From the NCBI GenBank assembly GCA_017540645.1, contig JAFYAQ010000006.1, positions 1-46,679 on the forward strand: a stretch of 46,679 bases of DNA, read 5' to 3'. The notes under the pieces are model-generated. The model was not told where the DNA came from and searched no databases. It saw nothing but the letters and a program-made list of their open reading frames with translations. The first letter of the stretch is position 1, and each line of letters opens with the position of its first letter. The stretch comes from Oscillospiraceae bacterium. Its GTDB lineage: Bacteria > Bacillota > Clostridia > Oscillospirales > Oscillospiraceae. The position numbers were made by a program, and so were the translations under genes. Of this stretch, positions 1-9,513 are shown piece after piece.

Positions 1-132
1 CAGGGTGGACTTGCCGGAGCCGGAGGGCCCGATCACGCCCACCACCTGGCCCTTGTCCACCTGGGCGGAGATATCCTTTAAAACCCCCAGTCCGTCGAAG
101 GACTTCTGGATATTCTGCATGGTCAAAATCAC
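1..132 (-). CDS. Polar amino-acid ABC transporter ATP-binding protein (5' part only)
   Basis: This is the N-terminal 44 residues of an ABC ATPase; the rest lies beyond the left edge. The reading starts at a GTG at 132, eight bases after an AAGGAGG ribosome site, and reads MILTMQNIQKSF, typical of GlnQ/HisP-type ATPases. A Walker A loop, GPSGSGKST, sits at the truncated end. It would bind ATP and power import by the permease encoded just upstream, whose stop lies 13 bases before this start. Gene order (binding protein, permease, ATPase) is standard for polar amino-acid importers. The specific amino acid cannot be told. Confidence 0.9.
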   Translation of the reverse strand, partial: MILTMQNIQKSFDGLGVLKDISAQVDKGQVVGVIGPSGSGKSTL

Positions 133-145
133 AGCAAAGCCCTCC

Positions 146-793
146 TTATCGGTAGTAGTTCAGGCGCTTTTCCGCCCGACCCATCACATAGTCCACCAGA
201 GCGTTGAAGACAAAGTAAAATACACCCGCCACGATAAAAGGAACGAAGCTTGTCTGGGAGTTGGCGATCTCCTTGCCGATGGTGAACATCTCCTGGTAGG
301 ACACGGTGAAGGCCATGGAGGTGTCCTTTACCAGGGTGACGATCTCGTTGGTGACGCTGGGCAGGATGCGCTTGATCACCTGGGGAAGGATGATGCGGAA
401 GAAGGTTTGCACCTTGCTGTAGCCCAGCACCTCCGCCGCCTCGTACTGGCCCACGGACATGGACTCGATGCCGCCCCGGTAGATCTCGGCAAAATAGGCC
501 GCGTAGTTGATGGCAAAGGCGATGACCACCGGGATCAGCTTGTTCCGGCTGACGGAAAAGCGGAACAGGTAGTAGGGTCCGTAGGTCACGGCCAGCAGCT
601 GGAGCATCAGCGGCGTGCCCCGGAGCACGGAGATGATGGCCCGGGTGATGTTGGCGATGAACTTGTTCTTGCTCATGCGCAGCAGCGCCACGATCATGCC
701 CAGGGGCAGGGAAAAGAGCAGGGTCAGGAAAAAGATGGCGCAGGTCCGGCCCAGGCCAGTGCTCATCTTTGCGATCATTACAGCTAGACTCAT
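146..793 (-). CDS. Polar amino-acid ABC transporter permease (GlnP/HisM type)
   Basis: A 215-residue inner-membrane permease of the His/Glu/Gln/Arg/opine family. An early hydrophobic segment (FFLTLLFSLPLGMIVALL) and further segments around 45-65, 85-105 and 185-205 are visible. The cytoplasmic EAA loop that contacts the ATPase reads EAAEVLGYSKVQTFFRIILP. Length is usual for the family. The ATG at 793 follows an AGAGGT ribosome site. The gene lies between the binding-protein gene (81-base gap holding a strong stem-loop) and the ATPase gene, so the three form one importer. Family membership is clear; substrate is not. Confidence 0.93.
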   Translation of the reverse strand: MSLAVMIAKMSTGLGRTCAIFFLTLLFSLPLGMIVALLRMSKNKFIANITRAIISVLRGTPLMLQLLAVTYGPYYLFRFSVSRNKLIPVVIAFAINYAAYFAEIYRGGIESMSVGQYEAAEVLGYSKVQTFFRIILPQVIKRILPSVTNEIVTLVKDTSMAFTVSYQEMFTIGKEIANSQTSFVPFIVAGVFYFVFNALVDYVMGRAEKRLNYYR

Positions 794-816
794 AAATACC
801 TCTATAATCTCACAAT

Positions 817-846
817 GCTCTCCCGGAGCGCAGACTCCGGGAGAGC
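817..846 (-). promoter_or_regulatory. Intercistronic stem-loop behind the binding-protein gene
   Basis: A perfect 12-base-pair stem (GCTCTCCCGGAG / CTCCGGGAGAGC) with a six-base loop lies between the binding-protein stop and the permease start. It has no U-run, so it is more likely an mRNA-stabilising or partial-termination element than a full terminator. Such elements commonly allow the binding protein to be made in excess over the membrane parts. Confidence 0.6.
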
Positions 847-874
847 GGACGGTCTTTCTATGGGGCCTGGGGGA

Positions 875-1744
875 TTACTGGAGGAAGAGCAGGTTCGCAG
901 CGTCGATGTCGTCGGCATAATTGGCGGCGATGGCGGCGTAGGTGCCGTCGGCCACCAGCTCGGCCACGGCGCCCTCGACGGCGGCGCAGAGCTCGGCGTC
1001 AGAGGCGCGGAAGGCGATGCCGTAGTTCTCGGCGCCCAGATCCTCGTTGATGATGGTGAAGCCCTCGTGCTCCCGGCAGTAGTTCACCGCCACGGGCAGG
1101 TCTACGAACACCGCGTCCACCGCGTTGCCGCCCAGCTCCGTGAAGCACTTGAGGAAGCTCTCGCAGGTGAGGATACTGTCAAAGCTGGCGACCAGCTCGG
1201 CCAGATCTTCCTCTTCCTTCAGCAGGGCCTCGCCGGAGGTGCCCAGCTGTACCGCCACGATCTTGCCGGCCAGGTCCGCGGAAGAGGTGATGCCGCTGTC
1301 GGCCTTCACCACCAGCACCTGGGTGTTGTAGAAGTAGGGGGCGGAGAGTACGTAGCCCGCGTCGATCATGCTCTGACGGATGGTCATGCCGGACCACACG
1401 CAGTCGCACTCGCCGGCGTCCAGCTGGATCAGCTTGTTGTCCCAGTTCACGGAGAAGATCTGCATGTCCCATCCCAGCTTTTCACAGACGGCCCGGCAGA
1501 TCTCAACGTCAAAGCCGGTATAGTTGCCCTGGTCGTCCATGTAGCTGAAGGGGGGATACTCGGCGTCGATGCCCATGATGAAGGTCCGGGCCTCGGCGGC
1601 GGGGGCCTCGGCAGCGGGGGCCTCGGCAGCGGGCGCCTGGGCGGCGGGCGCCTGGGCGGGAGCGGGAGCGGAGCTGCTGCCGCAGCCGGCCATCAGGCAG
1701 ACGATCAGGCAGAGGGCGAGCAGAATAGAAACAGTCTTTTTCAT
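875..1744 (-). CDS. Amino-acid ABC transporter substrate-binding lipoprotein
   Basis: A 289-residue solute-binding protein of family 3. A lysine-rich signal leads to the lipobox LMAGC, with Cys21 as the predicted lipidated residue. An Ala/Pro/Glu linker built of repeated APAAEAPAAE units then precedes the bilobed domain (TFIMGIDAEYPPFSYMDDQG, typical start). The mature protein would sit on the outer face of the membrane and hand an amino acid to the permease downstream. I chose the ATG at 1744 because AGGAG lies eight bases upstream of it; a GTG nine bases earlier overlaps that ribosome site. The substrate is not identifiable. Confidence 0.92.
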   Translation of the reverse strand: MKKTVSILLALCLIVCLMAGCGSSSAPAPAQAPAAQAPAAEAPAAEAPAAEARTFIMGIDAEYPPFSYMDDQGNYTGFDVEICRAVCEKLGWDMQIFSVNWDNKLIQLDAGECDCVWSGMTIRQSMIDAGYVLSAPYFYNTQVLVVKADSGITSSADLAGKIVAVQLGTSGEALLKEEEDLAELVASFDSILTCESFLKCFTELGGNAVDAVFVDLPVAVNYCREHEGFTIINEDLGAENYGIAFRASDAELCAAVEGAVAELVADGTYAAIAANYADDIDAANLLFLQ

Positions 1745-1778
1745 GATGTACACTCCTGTAAGGATTTATTGTGATAGC

Positions 1779-1807
1779 ATATTAACACGTTAATGAAGTA
1801 AAGTAAA
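1779..1807 (-). promoter_or_regulatory. Promoter and operator-like palindrome of the amino-acid importer
   Basis: Reading the minus strand, TTTACT and TAATAT are separated by exactly 17 bases, a plausible sigma-A promoter. An imperfect palindrome (ATTAAC/GTTAAT arms, 1781-1794) overlaps the -10 box and could bind a repressor. No cognate regulator is visible nearby. Confidence 0.55.
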
Positions 1808-1820
1808 TAGATTAACAATA

Positions 1821-1850
1821 CAAAAAAGCAGGGGGAAAAACCCTCTGCTT
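1821..1850 (-). terminator. Intrinsic terminator after mnmG
   Basis: A 10-base-pair stem (one G-T wobble) with an AAAAA loop is followed on the minus strand by TTTTTT. It lies 90 bases past the mnmG stop and separates the housekeeping operon from the amino-acid importer promoter. Confidence 0.8.
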
Positions 1851-1940
1851 TGTGTTTTATGATAAAACGGCCAAATGGCCGCCGGACGGCGGGGCAAAAG
1901 CCGCGTTCGGCCGGGGACAGGCGTCCGCCCGACGGCGGGA

Positions 1941-3821
1941 TCAGTGCCCCCGGCGCCCCCGTCCCTCCGTGAAGATCATCAGCGCGGCGATGTCCGCCGG
2001 GGACACGCCGGAGATGCGGCCGGCCTGACCGAAGCTCCGGGGCCGCATGGCGGAGAGCTTCTGCCGGGCTTCGGTGCGCAGGCCGGGCACGGCGGCGTAG
2101 TCTATATCCTCCGGCAGCAGAGCGTCCTCCATGCGCCGGAATTCCTCCACCTGCCGGAGCTGGCGGCGGATATAGCCCTCGTATTTGAGCCGGATGCCCA
2201 CCTGTTCCCGGACGGAGCGGGGGAGGTCCGGCCGCCCTTCGTCCAGCGGGGCCAGATCCTCATAGCTCACCTGGGGCCGGCGCAGAAGGTCCGCCAGGGA
2301 CACGCCGGACACCACCGGGGCGGTGCCCCGGGAGAGCAGCAGCTCGTTCAGGGCGGGGGAGGGAGGGAGAAAGGTGGACTCCAGCCGGGCCTGCTCCGCG
2401 GCCACGGCGGCGTACTTTGCCTCCACGGCGGCATGGCGCTCGGCCGAGATCAGCCCGATCCGCCGTCCGAAGCCGGAGAGCCGCTCGTCCGCGTTGTCCT
2501 GCCGGTGGAGCAGCCGGTACTCGCTCCGGGAGGTCATGATCCGGTAGGGCTCCTCGGTGCCCTTGGTCACCAGATCGTCGATGAGCGCGCCGATGTACCC
2601 GTCCGAGCGGCGGAGGATCAGGGGTTCCTCCCCCTTGAGCTTCAGCGCGGCGTTCACCCCGGCCACAAAACCCTGGACTGCCGCCTCCTCATAGCCGCTG
2701 GTGCCGTTGAACTGGCCCGCGCCGTACAGCCCCGGCACCTTCCGGCACTCCAGCGTAGGCAGCAGCTCCGTGGGATCCACGCAGTCGTACTCGATGGCGT
2801 AGGCCGGGCGCTGCATGAACGCGTCCCGCAGGGCGGGGATAGAGCGCAGCATCTCCGCCTGCACGTCCTCCGGCAGGGAGGAACTGAGCCCCTGGATATA
2901 CAGCTCCCGGGTGTGGAGGCCCATGGGCTCAATGAAGAGCTGGTGACGCTCCTTGTCGGGGAAGGTGACGATCTTGGTCTCGATGGAGGGACAGTAGCGG
3001 GGGCCGGTGCTCTCAATGGTGCCGTTGAAGAGAGGGCTCCGGTCCAGATTCCGGCGGATGATCGCGTGGGTCTCGGGGGTGGTATAGGTGAGATAGCAGA
3101 CCCGGCTGTTATTGACAGGGCCGCTGTTTTCAAAGGAAAAGGGCTCCGCATCCTCGTCCCCCGGCTGGAGGGTCATGGCGTCAAAATGCACCTGATTGGC
3201 GTTGATCCGGGGCGGCGTGCCGGTCTTGAAGCGCCGGAGGCGCAGCCCCATGGCCGCCAGACTTTTCGTCAGCTCCGTGGCCGCGGCCAGACCGTCCGGC
3301 CCGCTCTCCCGGACCACATCGCCCACGATGGTCCGGCCGCCCAGGTAGGTGCCGGTGGCAACCACCACGGCCCGGACCCGGAACAGGGCCCCGTTGCGGG
3401 TGGTGACGGAGGCCACGGCCCCGTCGCAAAGCCCGATGGAGACCACCTCCGCCTGGCGCAGATCCAGATTTTCCTGGGCCTCCAGGGTCTCCTTCATGAT
3501 CTCCTGGTAGCGCCGCCGGTCGCACTGCACCCGCAGAGAGTAGACCGCCGGCCCCTTGCCCCGGTTCAGCATCCGGTACTGGATGCCCGCCCGGTCCGCG
3601 GCTTTGGCCATCTCGCCGCCCATGGCGTCCAGCTCCCGGACCAGGTGGCTTTTGCCGGTGCCGCCGATGGCGGGATTGCAGGGCATATTGCCCACGCTGT
3701 CCAGATTCACGGTGAAGCAGACGGTCCGCATGCCCAGACGGGCGCCGGAGAGCGCGGCCTCGATGCCCGCGTGTCCGGCGCCGATCACGGCGATATCGTA
3801 TTCCCCGGCAAAATAGCTCAT
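1941..3821 (-). CDS. mnmG: tRNA uridine-34 5-carboxymethylaminomethyl modification enzyme MnmG (GidA)
   Basis: A 626-residue FAD enzyme that, with MnmE, modifies the wobble uridine of several tRNAs in the cytoplasm. The N-terminal dinucleotide-binding loop is GAGHAG (residues 14-19). The family signatures [11 protein letters not shown] and [14 protein letters not shown] are both present, and length matches the family. The reading frame extends 52 codons further upstream, but [16 protein letters not shown] is the normal N-terminus. That ATG overlaps the pepD stop by four bases (ATGA), so the two are translationally coupled. mnmE is not in this window. It is the last gene of the prfA operon. 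Confidence 0.96.
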   Translation of the reverse strand: MSYFAGEYDIAVIGAGHAGIEAALSGARLGMRTVCFTVNLDSVGNMPCNPAIGGTGKSHLVRELDAMGGEMAKAADRAGIQYRMLNRGKGPAVYSLRVQCDRRRYQEIMKETLEAQENLDLRQAEVVSIGLCDGAVASVTTRNGALFRVRAVVVATGTYLGGRTIVGDVVRESGPDGLAAATELTKSLAAMGLRLRRFKTGTPPRINANQVHFDAMTLQPGDEDAEPFSFENSGPVNNSRVCYLTYTTPETHAIIRRNLDRSPLFNGTIESTGPRYCPSIETKIVTFPDKERHQLFIEPMGLHTRELYIQGLSSSLPEDVQAEMLRSIPALRDAFMQRPAYAIEYDCVDPTELLPTLECRKVPGLYGAGQFNGTSGYEEAAVQGFVAGVNAALKLKGEEPLILRRSDGYIGALIDDLVTKGTEEPYRIMTSRSEYRLLHRQDNADERLSGFGRRIGLISAERHAAVEAKYAAVAAEQARLESTFLPPSPALNELLLSRGTAPVVSGVSLADLLRRPQVSYEDLAPLDEGRPDLPRSVREQVGIRLKYEGYIRRQLRQVEEFRRMEDALLPEDIDYAAVPGLRTEARQKLSAMRPRSFGQAGRISGVSPADIAALMIFTEGRGRRGH

Positions 3822-5254
3822 AGGGCGGCAATGTCCTTCAGCAGGGCCCGCACCAGGGTGTCGCAGTCTTCCATAGAGGGCAGATACAGCCGCTCCCGGG
3901 GGGAGTGGATGTCCTGCAGATCCGGGCCGATGGAGATGATGTCCAGGCCGGGGTTCTTCTGGGAAAAGCAGCCGCACTCCAGCCCGGCGTGGATGGGCTC
4001 CACGGAGATCTCCCTGCCGAAGAGGGCGCGGAAGCGGCGGCGGGTCAGCTCCACCAGACGGCTGTCCGCCTTCACGGGCCAGGGGGCTCCGGAGGCGAGA
4101 GTTTCCATGGTGAAGTCAAAGGTCCTGGCCTGGGCGGCAAAGGTCCGCTTCATATCCGCCGTGATCGCCGGCTCAGAGGAGCGCTGGTGGATCACAAAGC
4201 GGAATTCCTCTTCGTCCAGCTCGGCAAGCCCGGTGTTGGCGGAGCTCTCCACCAGACCGGGAATGCTTTTGGACATGGTGTTCACCCCGTCGTGGACAGA
4301 GGAGAGCATCCCCAGAATATCCCGGGTCAGAAACACGGGCAGGACCTTTTTCCCGCCCTCGCAGCGGCCCAGGAGGATCTGGGCTCCCGGGTCCGTGGCG
4401 GCGCAGGCCTGCAGGAGCTCTCCGGCCTTTTTCCGGGCGGCGGCGAGAAAGAGCTCCGCCTTGTCCTCCGGCACCGCCGCCACGGCGGAGGCGGAGGAGG
4501 GGATGGCATTGTGGGCGCTGCCGCCCTTAAAGGCGCTGAGTACCAGAGAGCCCGCGGCCTCGCTCCCGGAAAGGAGGATCTCCGTCAGCAGCCGGATGGC
4601 GTTTTTCCGACCCAGGTGGATCTGGGCGCCGGAGTGCCCGCCCTCCAGCCCCTGGACGGTGACGGCAAAGAAGGCGGCGTTTCCGGCCTCGCTCCAGCGG
4701 GCGGGCTTATGGAAAGCGTACATATCGCTGCCCGCGCTGGAGCAGCACAGAGAGCCGAAGCCCTCCCAGTCCAGATTGATGAGGTAATCCCCCTGGAGAT
4801 GCCGGGGCTCCAGGGCGTTGGCGCCGCTCATGCCGTCCTCCTCGTCGGTGGTGAAGACGGCGCGGAGCGGGCCGTGGACGGCGCTCTTGTCCGCCAGAAT
4901 GGTCATGGCGATGGCCACTCCCGCGCCGTCGTCGGCCCCCAGAGAGCTGCACTGGGCCCGGAGCCAGTCCCCCTCCCGCACGGGAGTGACGGGGTCGCGG
5001 AGCGGGTCGAAATCCGACCCCTCCGCCCCCACGGCCACCATGTCCATATGGGCCTGGAGGATGGTGGTGGGAGCGTTTTCCAGACCCGGGGAGGCGGGAG
5101 CGTCCAGAATCACGTTCCCGGCCGGATCCCGGCAGACGGCCAGCCCCTGCGCCCGGCCCCAGTCGGCCAGAAAGCGGCTGACCTGTTCCTCATGGTGGGA
5201 CTTCCGGGGGATAGCGCACAGGGAGAGAAAGTTATCCAAAATAGGGCTGTTCAT
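3818..5254 (-). CDS. pepD: Cytosolic non-specific dipeptidase / aminoacyl-histidine dipeptidase (PepD, M20)
   Basis: A 478-residue zinc dipeptidase that cleaves Xaa-His and other dipeptides in the cytoplasm. M20 metal-site motifs are visible: LQAHMDMV (His69, Asp71), [11 protein letters not shown] (Asp108) and [11 protein letters not shown] (the Glu138/Glu139 pair). Length equals the PepD norm. The start lies 13 bases after the htrA stop, and the stop overlaps mnmG. Two peptidases and a protease sit in this operon, suggesting that protein turnover and translation genes are expressed together. Confidence 0.93.
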   Translation of the reverse strand: MNSPILDNFLSLCAIPRKSHHEEQVSRFLADWGRAQGLAVCRDPAGNVILDAPASPGLENAPTTILQAHMDMVAVGAEGSDFDPLRDPVTPVREGDWLRAQCSSLGADDGAGVAIAMTILADKSAVHGPLRAVFTTDEEDGMSGANALEPRHLQGDYLINLDWEGFGSLCCSSAGSDMYAFHKPARWSEAGNAAFFAVTVQGLEGGHSGAQIHLGRKNAIRLLTEILLSGSEAAGSLVLSAFKGGSAHNAIPSSASAVAAVPEDKAELFLAAARKKAGELLQACAATDPGAQILLGRCEGGKKVLPVFLTRDILGMLSSVHDGVNTMSKSIPGLVESSANTGLAELDEEEFRFVIHQRSSEPAITADMKRTFAAQARTFDFTMETLASGAPWPVKADSRLVELTRRRFRALFGREISVEPIHAGLECGCFSQKNPGLDIISIGPDLQDIHSPRERLYLPSMEDCDTLVRALLKDIAAL

Positions 5255-5267
5255 GAGAAGACTCCTT

Positions 5268-6611
5268 TTAATACACAGTGTTCATGTCCACCAGCGCCAC
5301 CGTCACGTCGAAACGCCGGCTTTCGTCCTTTTCCTGCCGCCAGATGGTCAGCGTCAGGGTGTCGCCCACGGACAGTTTCTGGATGATGTCAAGCACCTGC
5401 TGGTTTTCCGCGACGCTCTCCCCGTTCACGGCCAGAAGCACGTCCCCGGGGAGGATGCCCTTGGCCTCGCAGTCGGAGCCGGCGGAGACGGCGCTGATGT
5501 ACAGGCCCTCCGGCAGGTCAAACTGTTTTTTCGCCTTGTCCGGGATGGCGCCCACGGTGATCCCCAGGGCCGGGCGACCCCGCATCTCCCCACAGCGCAG
5601 GATGGAGTCGGCCACGGTCTTCACGGTGGTGGCGGGGATGGCGAAGCCCACGCCCTCGATGGAGACGGAGCCGATATAGCGGGAGCTCATCTTCATGTTG
5701 GTGATGCCGATCACCTGGCCGCTCCGGTTGAGCAGGGGCCCGCCGGAGTTGCCCTCGTTGATGGGGGCGGTGATCTGGATCAGGGTCATGGTGGCCCCGT
5801 TGTAGCTGATGCCCCGGTCGATGCCGGAGATGATCCCTTCGGTCATGCTGCTGCGGAACTCCTCCTGCAGGGGGTTGCCGATGGCCGCCACGCTGTCGCC
5901 CACCTCCATGGAGGCCGTGTCGCAGAACTCCGCCGGCGTAAGCCCCCGGGCGTCGATCTTCAAAAGAGCCACGTCGCTGCGGGTATCGTAGCCGATGAGC
6001 AGGGCCTCATGCTCCGTGTCGTCGGAGAGGATCACCGTGGCCCGGCAGGGGACCTTGCCGTTGGAGGTCACCACATGGGCGTTGGTGATGATCACCCCGT
6101 CCTCCGTAGCCACGATGCCCGTGCCCCAGTAGTAATCGTCTCTGGAATCCGGATCCGGATAGGCCCGGATGCCCACCACCCAGGGGGCGCAGCGCTTGTA
6201 GATCTCCTGCAGGCTCAGCTCCTCGCCCTCCGGCGCAAGGACCAGCTCGCCGCCGGGGAAGCTGTCCACCCGGGGAATATCGCAGGTGGCCTTCTCCTCC
6301 GTCGGGCTGAAGTAATCCTCAAAAAACTCCCGAAAGTCCCGGTAGTCCTCCCAGCGGTCCTCCTGCTTCTCGTCTTCCCCGGGCAGGGGGGAGGAGGGGG
6401 CGCTCTTGGAGGCAAAGAGGATGGAACTGACGGCGATCAGCGCCACCACCGCCACGGAGGCGATGGTCCAGGGGATCCAGCCGCGCCGGCGTTTTCTCAC
6501 CGGGATCTCGGGGGCGGCGTAGCCCTCCGGGACGGTCCGGGCCGGAGCGGGAGTCCCCTCCGCGGAATACCAGGGAGAGGAGTTTTCCGTTTGATACCAA
6601 TTGTTTTCCAT
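5268..6611 (-). CDS. Membrane-anchored HtrA/DegP-like serine protease with PDZ domain
   Basis: A 447-residue S1C protease. Residues 1-43 are a cytoplasmic tail ending in basic RKRRR, and residues about 45-67 form one membrane anchor. The trypsin-like domain faces outward with a catalytic triad at His179 (ITNAHVV), Asp213 (RSDVALL) and Ser289 (NEGNSGGPL). A PDZ domain occupies about 345-440 (GILPGDVLLAVNGE). It would degrade or refold damaged extracytoplasmic proteins. I prefer ATG at 6611, nine bases after AAAGGAC, over the TTG three codons earlier. It follows the sensor kinase gene by 14 bases, so the kinase may control envelope stress. Confidence 0.93.
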   Translation of the reverse strand: MENNWYQTENSSPWYSAEGTPAPARTVPEGYAAPEIPVRKRRRGWIPWTIASVAVVALIAVSSILFASKSAPSSPLPGEDEKQEDRWEDYRDFREFFEDYFSPTEEKATCDIPRVDSFPGGELVLAPEGEELSLQEIYKRCAPWVVGIRAYPDPDSRDDYYWGTGIVATEDGVIITNAHVVTSNGKVPCRATVILSDDTEHEALLIGYDTRSDVALLKIDARGLTPAEFCDTASMEVGDSVAAIGNPLQEEFRSSMTEGIISGIDRGISYNGATMTLIQITAPINEGNSGGPLLNRSGQVIGITNMKMSSRYIGSVSIEGVGFAIPATTVKTVADSILRCGEMRGRPALGITVGAIPDKAKKQFDLPEGLYISAVSAGSDCEAKGILPGDVLLAVNGESVAENQQVLDIIQKLSVGDTLTLTIWRQEKDESRRFDVTVALVDMNTVY

Positions 6612-6625
6612 TGATCCCAAGTCCT

Positions 6626-8047
6626 TTATTTCTTCAAAGTCAGGGTGAACACGAACTCCGTCACGCCCTGGCGGCTGGTGACGGCGATGTCCTCCCCGTG
6701 GTTTGTCAGGATGGTCTTCACGATATACAGCCCCAGGCCCACCCCGTCCCGGTCCTGGCTCCGGCTCCGGTCCGACTTATGGAAGCGGTCGAACAGGAGG
6801 GGGATCTCCGCCTCCGGGATGGTAGCGCCGTGGTTGCGCACGGAGACATAGGCCTTCTCCGTGTCCTTCCACAGAGAGATGCGCAGCTGCGTGTCCGCTT
6901 TGGAGAATTTGATGGCGTTGTCCAGCAGATTGTAGATCACCTGGGTGATGGCGTCCTTGTCCCCCAGCACCGGCATGGGCTCGTCCGGCACGGCAAAGTC
7001 CACGTCCAACCGCTGCTCCTCGATCTTGTCGGCAAAGTTGATGAGGGTCAGACGCAGCAGCTCCGCCACGTCAAAGCTGTGCTTCAAAAGCTCCGAGCGG
7101 TCCCCGGCCTGGAGACGGCTCAGCTCCAGCATGCTCCGCACCAGGCGGTTCAGACGCTTGGTCTCGGAGGAGATGATGGTCAGGTATTTTTTCTCGCTCT
7201 CCCGGGGGATCGTGCCGTCCAGGATGCCGTCGGCAAAGCCGGAGATGGTGGTCATGGGGGTCTTCAGCTCATGGGAGACATTGGCGATAAAGCCCCGGCG
7301 CTTTTCCTCGGCCTTTTCCAGGGACTCGGCCATGGAGTTGAAGGCCTCCTCCAGCTCCCCGATCTCGTCGGTCCGGTCCGTGACCTCCACCCGGGCGGAC
7401 AGGTCGCCGCTGCCGAAGCGCCGGGCGGCCTCCGCCATTTTCTTCAGCGGCCGGGTCAGCCGCCGGGAGGTATAGGAGGCCAGGGCCAGGGCCAGCACGA
7501 ACACCACCAGGGAGATCAGCACGAACAGGGGAGTGATGGTCTCCCAGACGTTCAGGGCGTCCCGGCTGTCCCGGGAGACGAAGAGGCAGCCGATGGTCCT
7601 CCCGCCGCTGTCCCGCAAAATGGTGGCCACCGTGTAGTGCCGGGCAGAGTAAAATCCGCCCAGGGTCCCCCGGAAAGTGGCGGAGCCCTCCGCCGGGAGG
7701 GCGCCGAGCACCTCGTCACTCAGCTGTGCGCCGATGTGCTGGCAGAAGGGGGCGGCGTCGGAGCAGAGGGCCACGCGGCCGCTTCTGCCGGTGATGAAAA
7801 TGTGCTGCCCGGTGCTGGAGGCCACGGTGGACAGCAGCATCTGCATCTCCAGAGACCGGAGGTCGCCGCTCTCCGCCACGGCCTGGGCCATGCGGGAGAT
7901 GTTCTCCGAGGAGCTGCGCACGTTCTCCCGGGTCTCCGAGAGGAACACGCTGCGGCTCACCACGCCGAAGGCCAGGCCGATCAGGAGGAAGCTGACCATG
8001 ACCATGGCGGCCGTGGCGGCAAAGTTGCGAAAATAGGTGCTGTGCAT
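6626..8047 (-). CDS. Sensor histidine kinase with periplasm-facing sensor domain and HAMP
   Basis: A 473-residue membrane kinase. One membrane helix is near 11-30, an extracytoplasmic sensor region spans about 31-170, and a second helix is near 171-191. HAMP follows to about 245, then HisKA with phospho-acceptor His259 (NVSHELKTPM). The ATPase domain shows an N box (NLLDNAIKFS) and a G box (GVGLGLYIV). All catalytic elements look intact. No response regulator gene adjoins it, which is unusual. Upstream is an aminopeptidase gene and downstream the HtrA-like protease, so envelope or protein-quality sensing is a reasonable guess. Confidence 0.93.
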   Translation of the reverse strand: MHSTYFRNFAATAAMVMVSFLLIGLAFGVVSRSVFLSETRENVRSSSENISRMAQAVAESGDLRSLEMQMLLSTVASSTGQHIFITGRSGRVALCSDAAPFCQHIGAQLSDEVLGALPAEGSATFRGTLGGFYSARHYTVATILRDSGGRTIGCLFVSRDSRDALNVWETITPLFVLISLVVFVLALALASYTSRRLTRPLKKMAEAARRFGSGDLSARVEVTDRTDEIGELEEAFNSMAESLEKAEEKRRGFIANVSHELKTPMTTISGFADGILDGTIPRESEKKYLTIISSETKRLNRLVRSMLELSRLQAGDRSELLKHSFDVAELLRLTLINFADKIEEQRLDVDFAVPDEPMPVLGDKDAITQVIYNLLDNAIKFSKADTQLRISLWKDTEKAYVSVRNHGATIPEAEIPLLFDRFHKSDRSRSQDRDGVGLGLYIVKTILTNHGEDIAVTSRQGVTEFVFTLTLKK

Positions 8048-8098
8048 GGTGTCACGCTCTCCCCGCAGACAGAGGGTCTGCGAATATCATCCGGTCGG

Positions 8099-9502
8099 TC
8101 ACCGGTCCTTGTAAAAGGCCCAGATCCCCTTGTAGGTCATATAGCAGTCGAATTTCGCCACGGTCTCAAAGGGCGCGTGCATGCTCAGCACGGGCACGCC
8201 GGCGTCGATGGTGTTGATGTTCCGATTGCCCATGAAGGCGGCCACAGTCCCGCCGCCGCCCTGGTCCACCTTGCCCAGCTCCGCCATCTGCCAGCAGACG
8301 GCATTGTCGGCAAAGATGCGCCGCAGAGTCCCCACGGCCTCGGCGGAGGCGTCGTTGCAGCCGCTCTTGCCCCTGGCGCCGGTGTGCTTGCACACGCCCA
8401 CGCCGTAGTTGAGCCGGGCGCCGTTCCGGTTGGGGTGCTCGGTGGTCTCCCAGAAAATGGGGTCAAAGGCGTTGCACACGTCCGCGGAGACGCAGAAGCT
8501 GTTCTCCAGACAGTGCCGCAGGGCCACGCCCTGGGCCTGGCACAGGTCTTCCAGAAAACACTCAAAGGCCCGGCTCTGCATGCCGGTGGCGCCCACGGAG
8601 CCGATCTCCTCCTTGTCCGCGAGGATGCACACCGCGGTATGGGCCGGGATCTCGGTGTCGAGCATCGCCCGCAGCTCCGCGTAGGCGCAGACACGGTCGT
8701 CATGGCCGTAGCCGCCGATGAGGGAGCGGTCCAGACCCACGTCGCAGGGGGCAAAGGAGGGCACCGCCTCCAGCTCGGCGGAGAGAAGGTCCTCCTCGGT
8801 GATGTCGTAGCGGTCCCGCAGCAGGGAGAGGATGGCCAGCTTCACCCGCTCCTTGCCCTCCTCGGCGTAGGGGATGCTGCCGAAGAGAAGGTTCAGATTC
8901 TCGCCCTTGATGAATTCGGAAGCGGGCTTGCTCATCTGGTCCTTGGCCAGATGGGGCAGCAGATCGGTGATCACCAGCTTCGGGTCCTCGGGGTCCCTGC
9001 CGATGACCACGTCGATGGTCTCGCCGGACTTTTTCGTCACTACGCCGTGCAGTTCCAGGGGAATGGCGAGCCACTGGTATTTCTTGATCCCGCCGTAATA
9101 GTGGGTCTTCAGGTATACCAGCTCATGGGTCTCGTACAGGGGCAGGGGCTTCAGATCCAGTCGGGGGGAATCCACATGGGCCGCGGCGATATTGGCGCCC
9201 TCGGCCAGACTCTCCGTGCCGATCACGGCCAGCAGCAGGGACTTGCCCCGGTTGTTCTTATATACGCGGGTCCCCGGCGTAAGCTCCATCCCCGCCTGCC
9301 AGGGGACAAAGCCCGCGGCCTCGGCCTGGCGGATACCCTCTCTCACCGCTTCCCGCTCGGTGCGGGAGGCGCTCAGAAAGGCCTTGTAATCCTCGCAGTA
9401 GTCCTCCAGCCGCAGCCGCTCCTGGACGTCGATGGTGTCGTAGCCGTGCTTTTGGGTGTAGAACAGTTCTTCCCGCAGTTCGTCAATTTTCTCTTCTGCC
9501 AT
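8099..9502 (-). CDS. M18 family zinc aminopeptidase
   Basis: A 467-residue cytoplasmic aminopeptidase of the ApeA/aspartyl aminopeptidase family. Metal and catalytic motifs visible are AAHVDSPRLDLKP (His109, Asp111), DKEEIGSVG and MHAPFETVAKFD. Length is normal. I chose the ATG at 9502 because GAGGAG ends seven bases before it; an upstream in-frame ATG at 9517 overlaps that site and the previous stop. Bacterial members remove N-terminal acidic or neutral residues from peptides. It sits third in the prfA operon, 11 bases after the Sua5-CoaE fusion gene. Confidence 0.93.
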   Translation of the reverse strand: MAEEKIDELREELFYTQKHGYDTIDVQERLRLEDYCEDYKAFLSASRTEREAVREGIRQAEAAGFVPWQAGMELTPGTRVYKNNRGKSLLLAVIGTESLAEGANIAAAHVDSPRLDLKPLPLYETHELVYLKTHYYGGIKKYQWLAIPLELHGVVTKKSGETIDVVIGRDPEDPKLVITDLLPHLAKDQMSKPASEFIKGENLNLLFGSIPYAEEGKERVKLAILSLLRDRYDITEEDLLSAELEAVPSFAPCDVGLDRSLIGGYGHDDRVCAYAELRAMLDTEIPAHTAVCILADKEEIGSVGATGMQSRAFECFLEDLCQAQGVALRHCLENSFCVSADVCNAFDPIFWETTEHPNRNGARLNYGVGVCKHTGARGKSGCNDASAEAVGTLRRIFADNAVCWQMAELGKVDQGGGGTVAAFMGNRNINTIDAGVPVLSMHAPFETVAKFDCYMTYKGIWAFYKDR

Positions 9503-9513
9503 GGTTTGACTCC

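Noticed and set aside
1875..4787. 970-codon plus-strand open frame opposite mnmG and pepD
   Set aside because: It is an antisense shadow of GC-rich genes: low-complexity Gly/Ala/His/Arg content, no family motif, and the opposite strand encodes two unmistakable enzymes.
8064..8082. Terminator between the aminopeptidase and kinase genes
   Set aside because: A seven-base stem (CGCAGAC/GTCTGCG) exists, but there is no U-run and the genes are closely packed, so I do not call a terminator.
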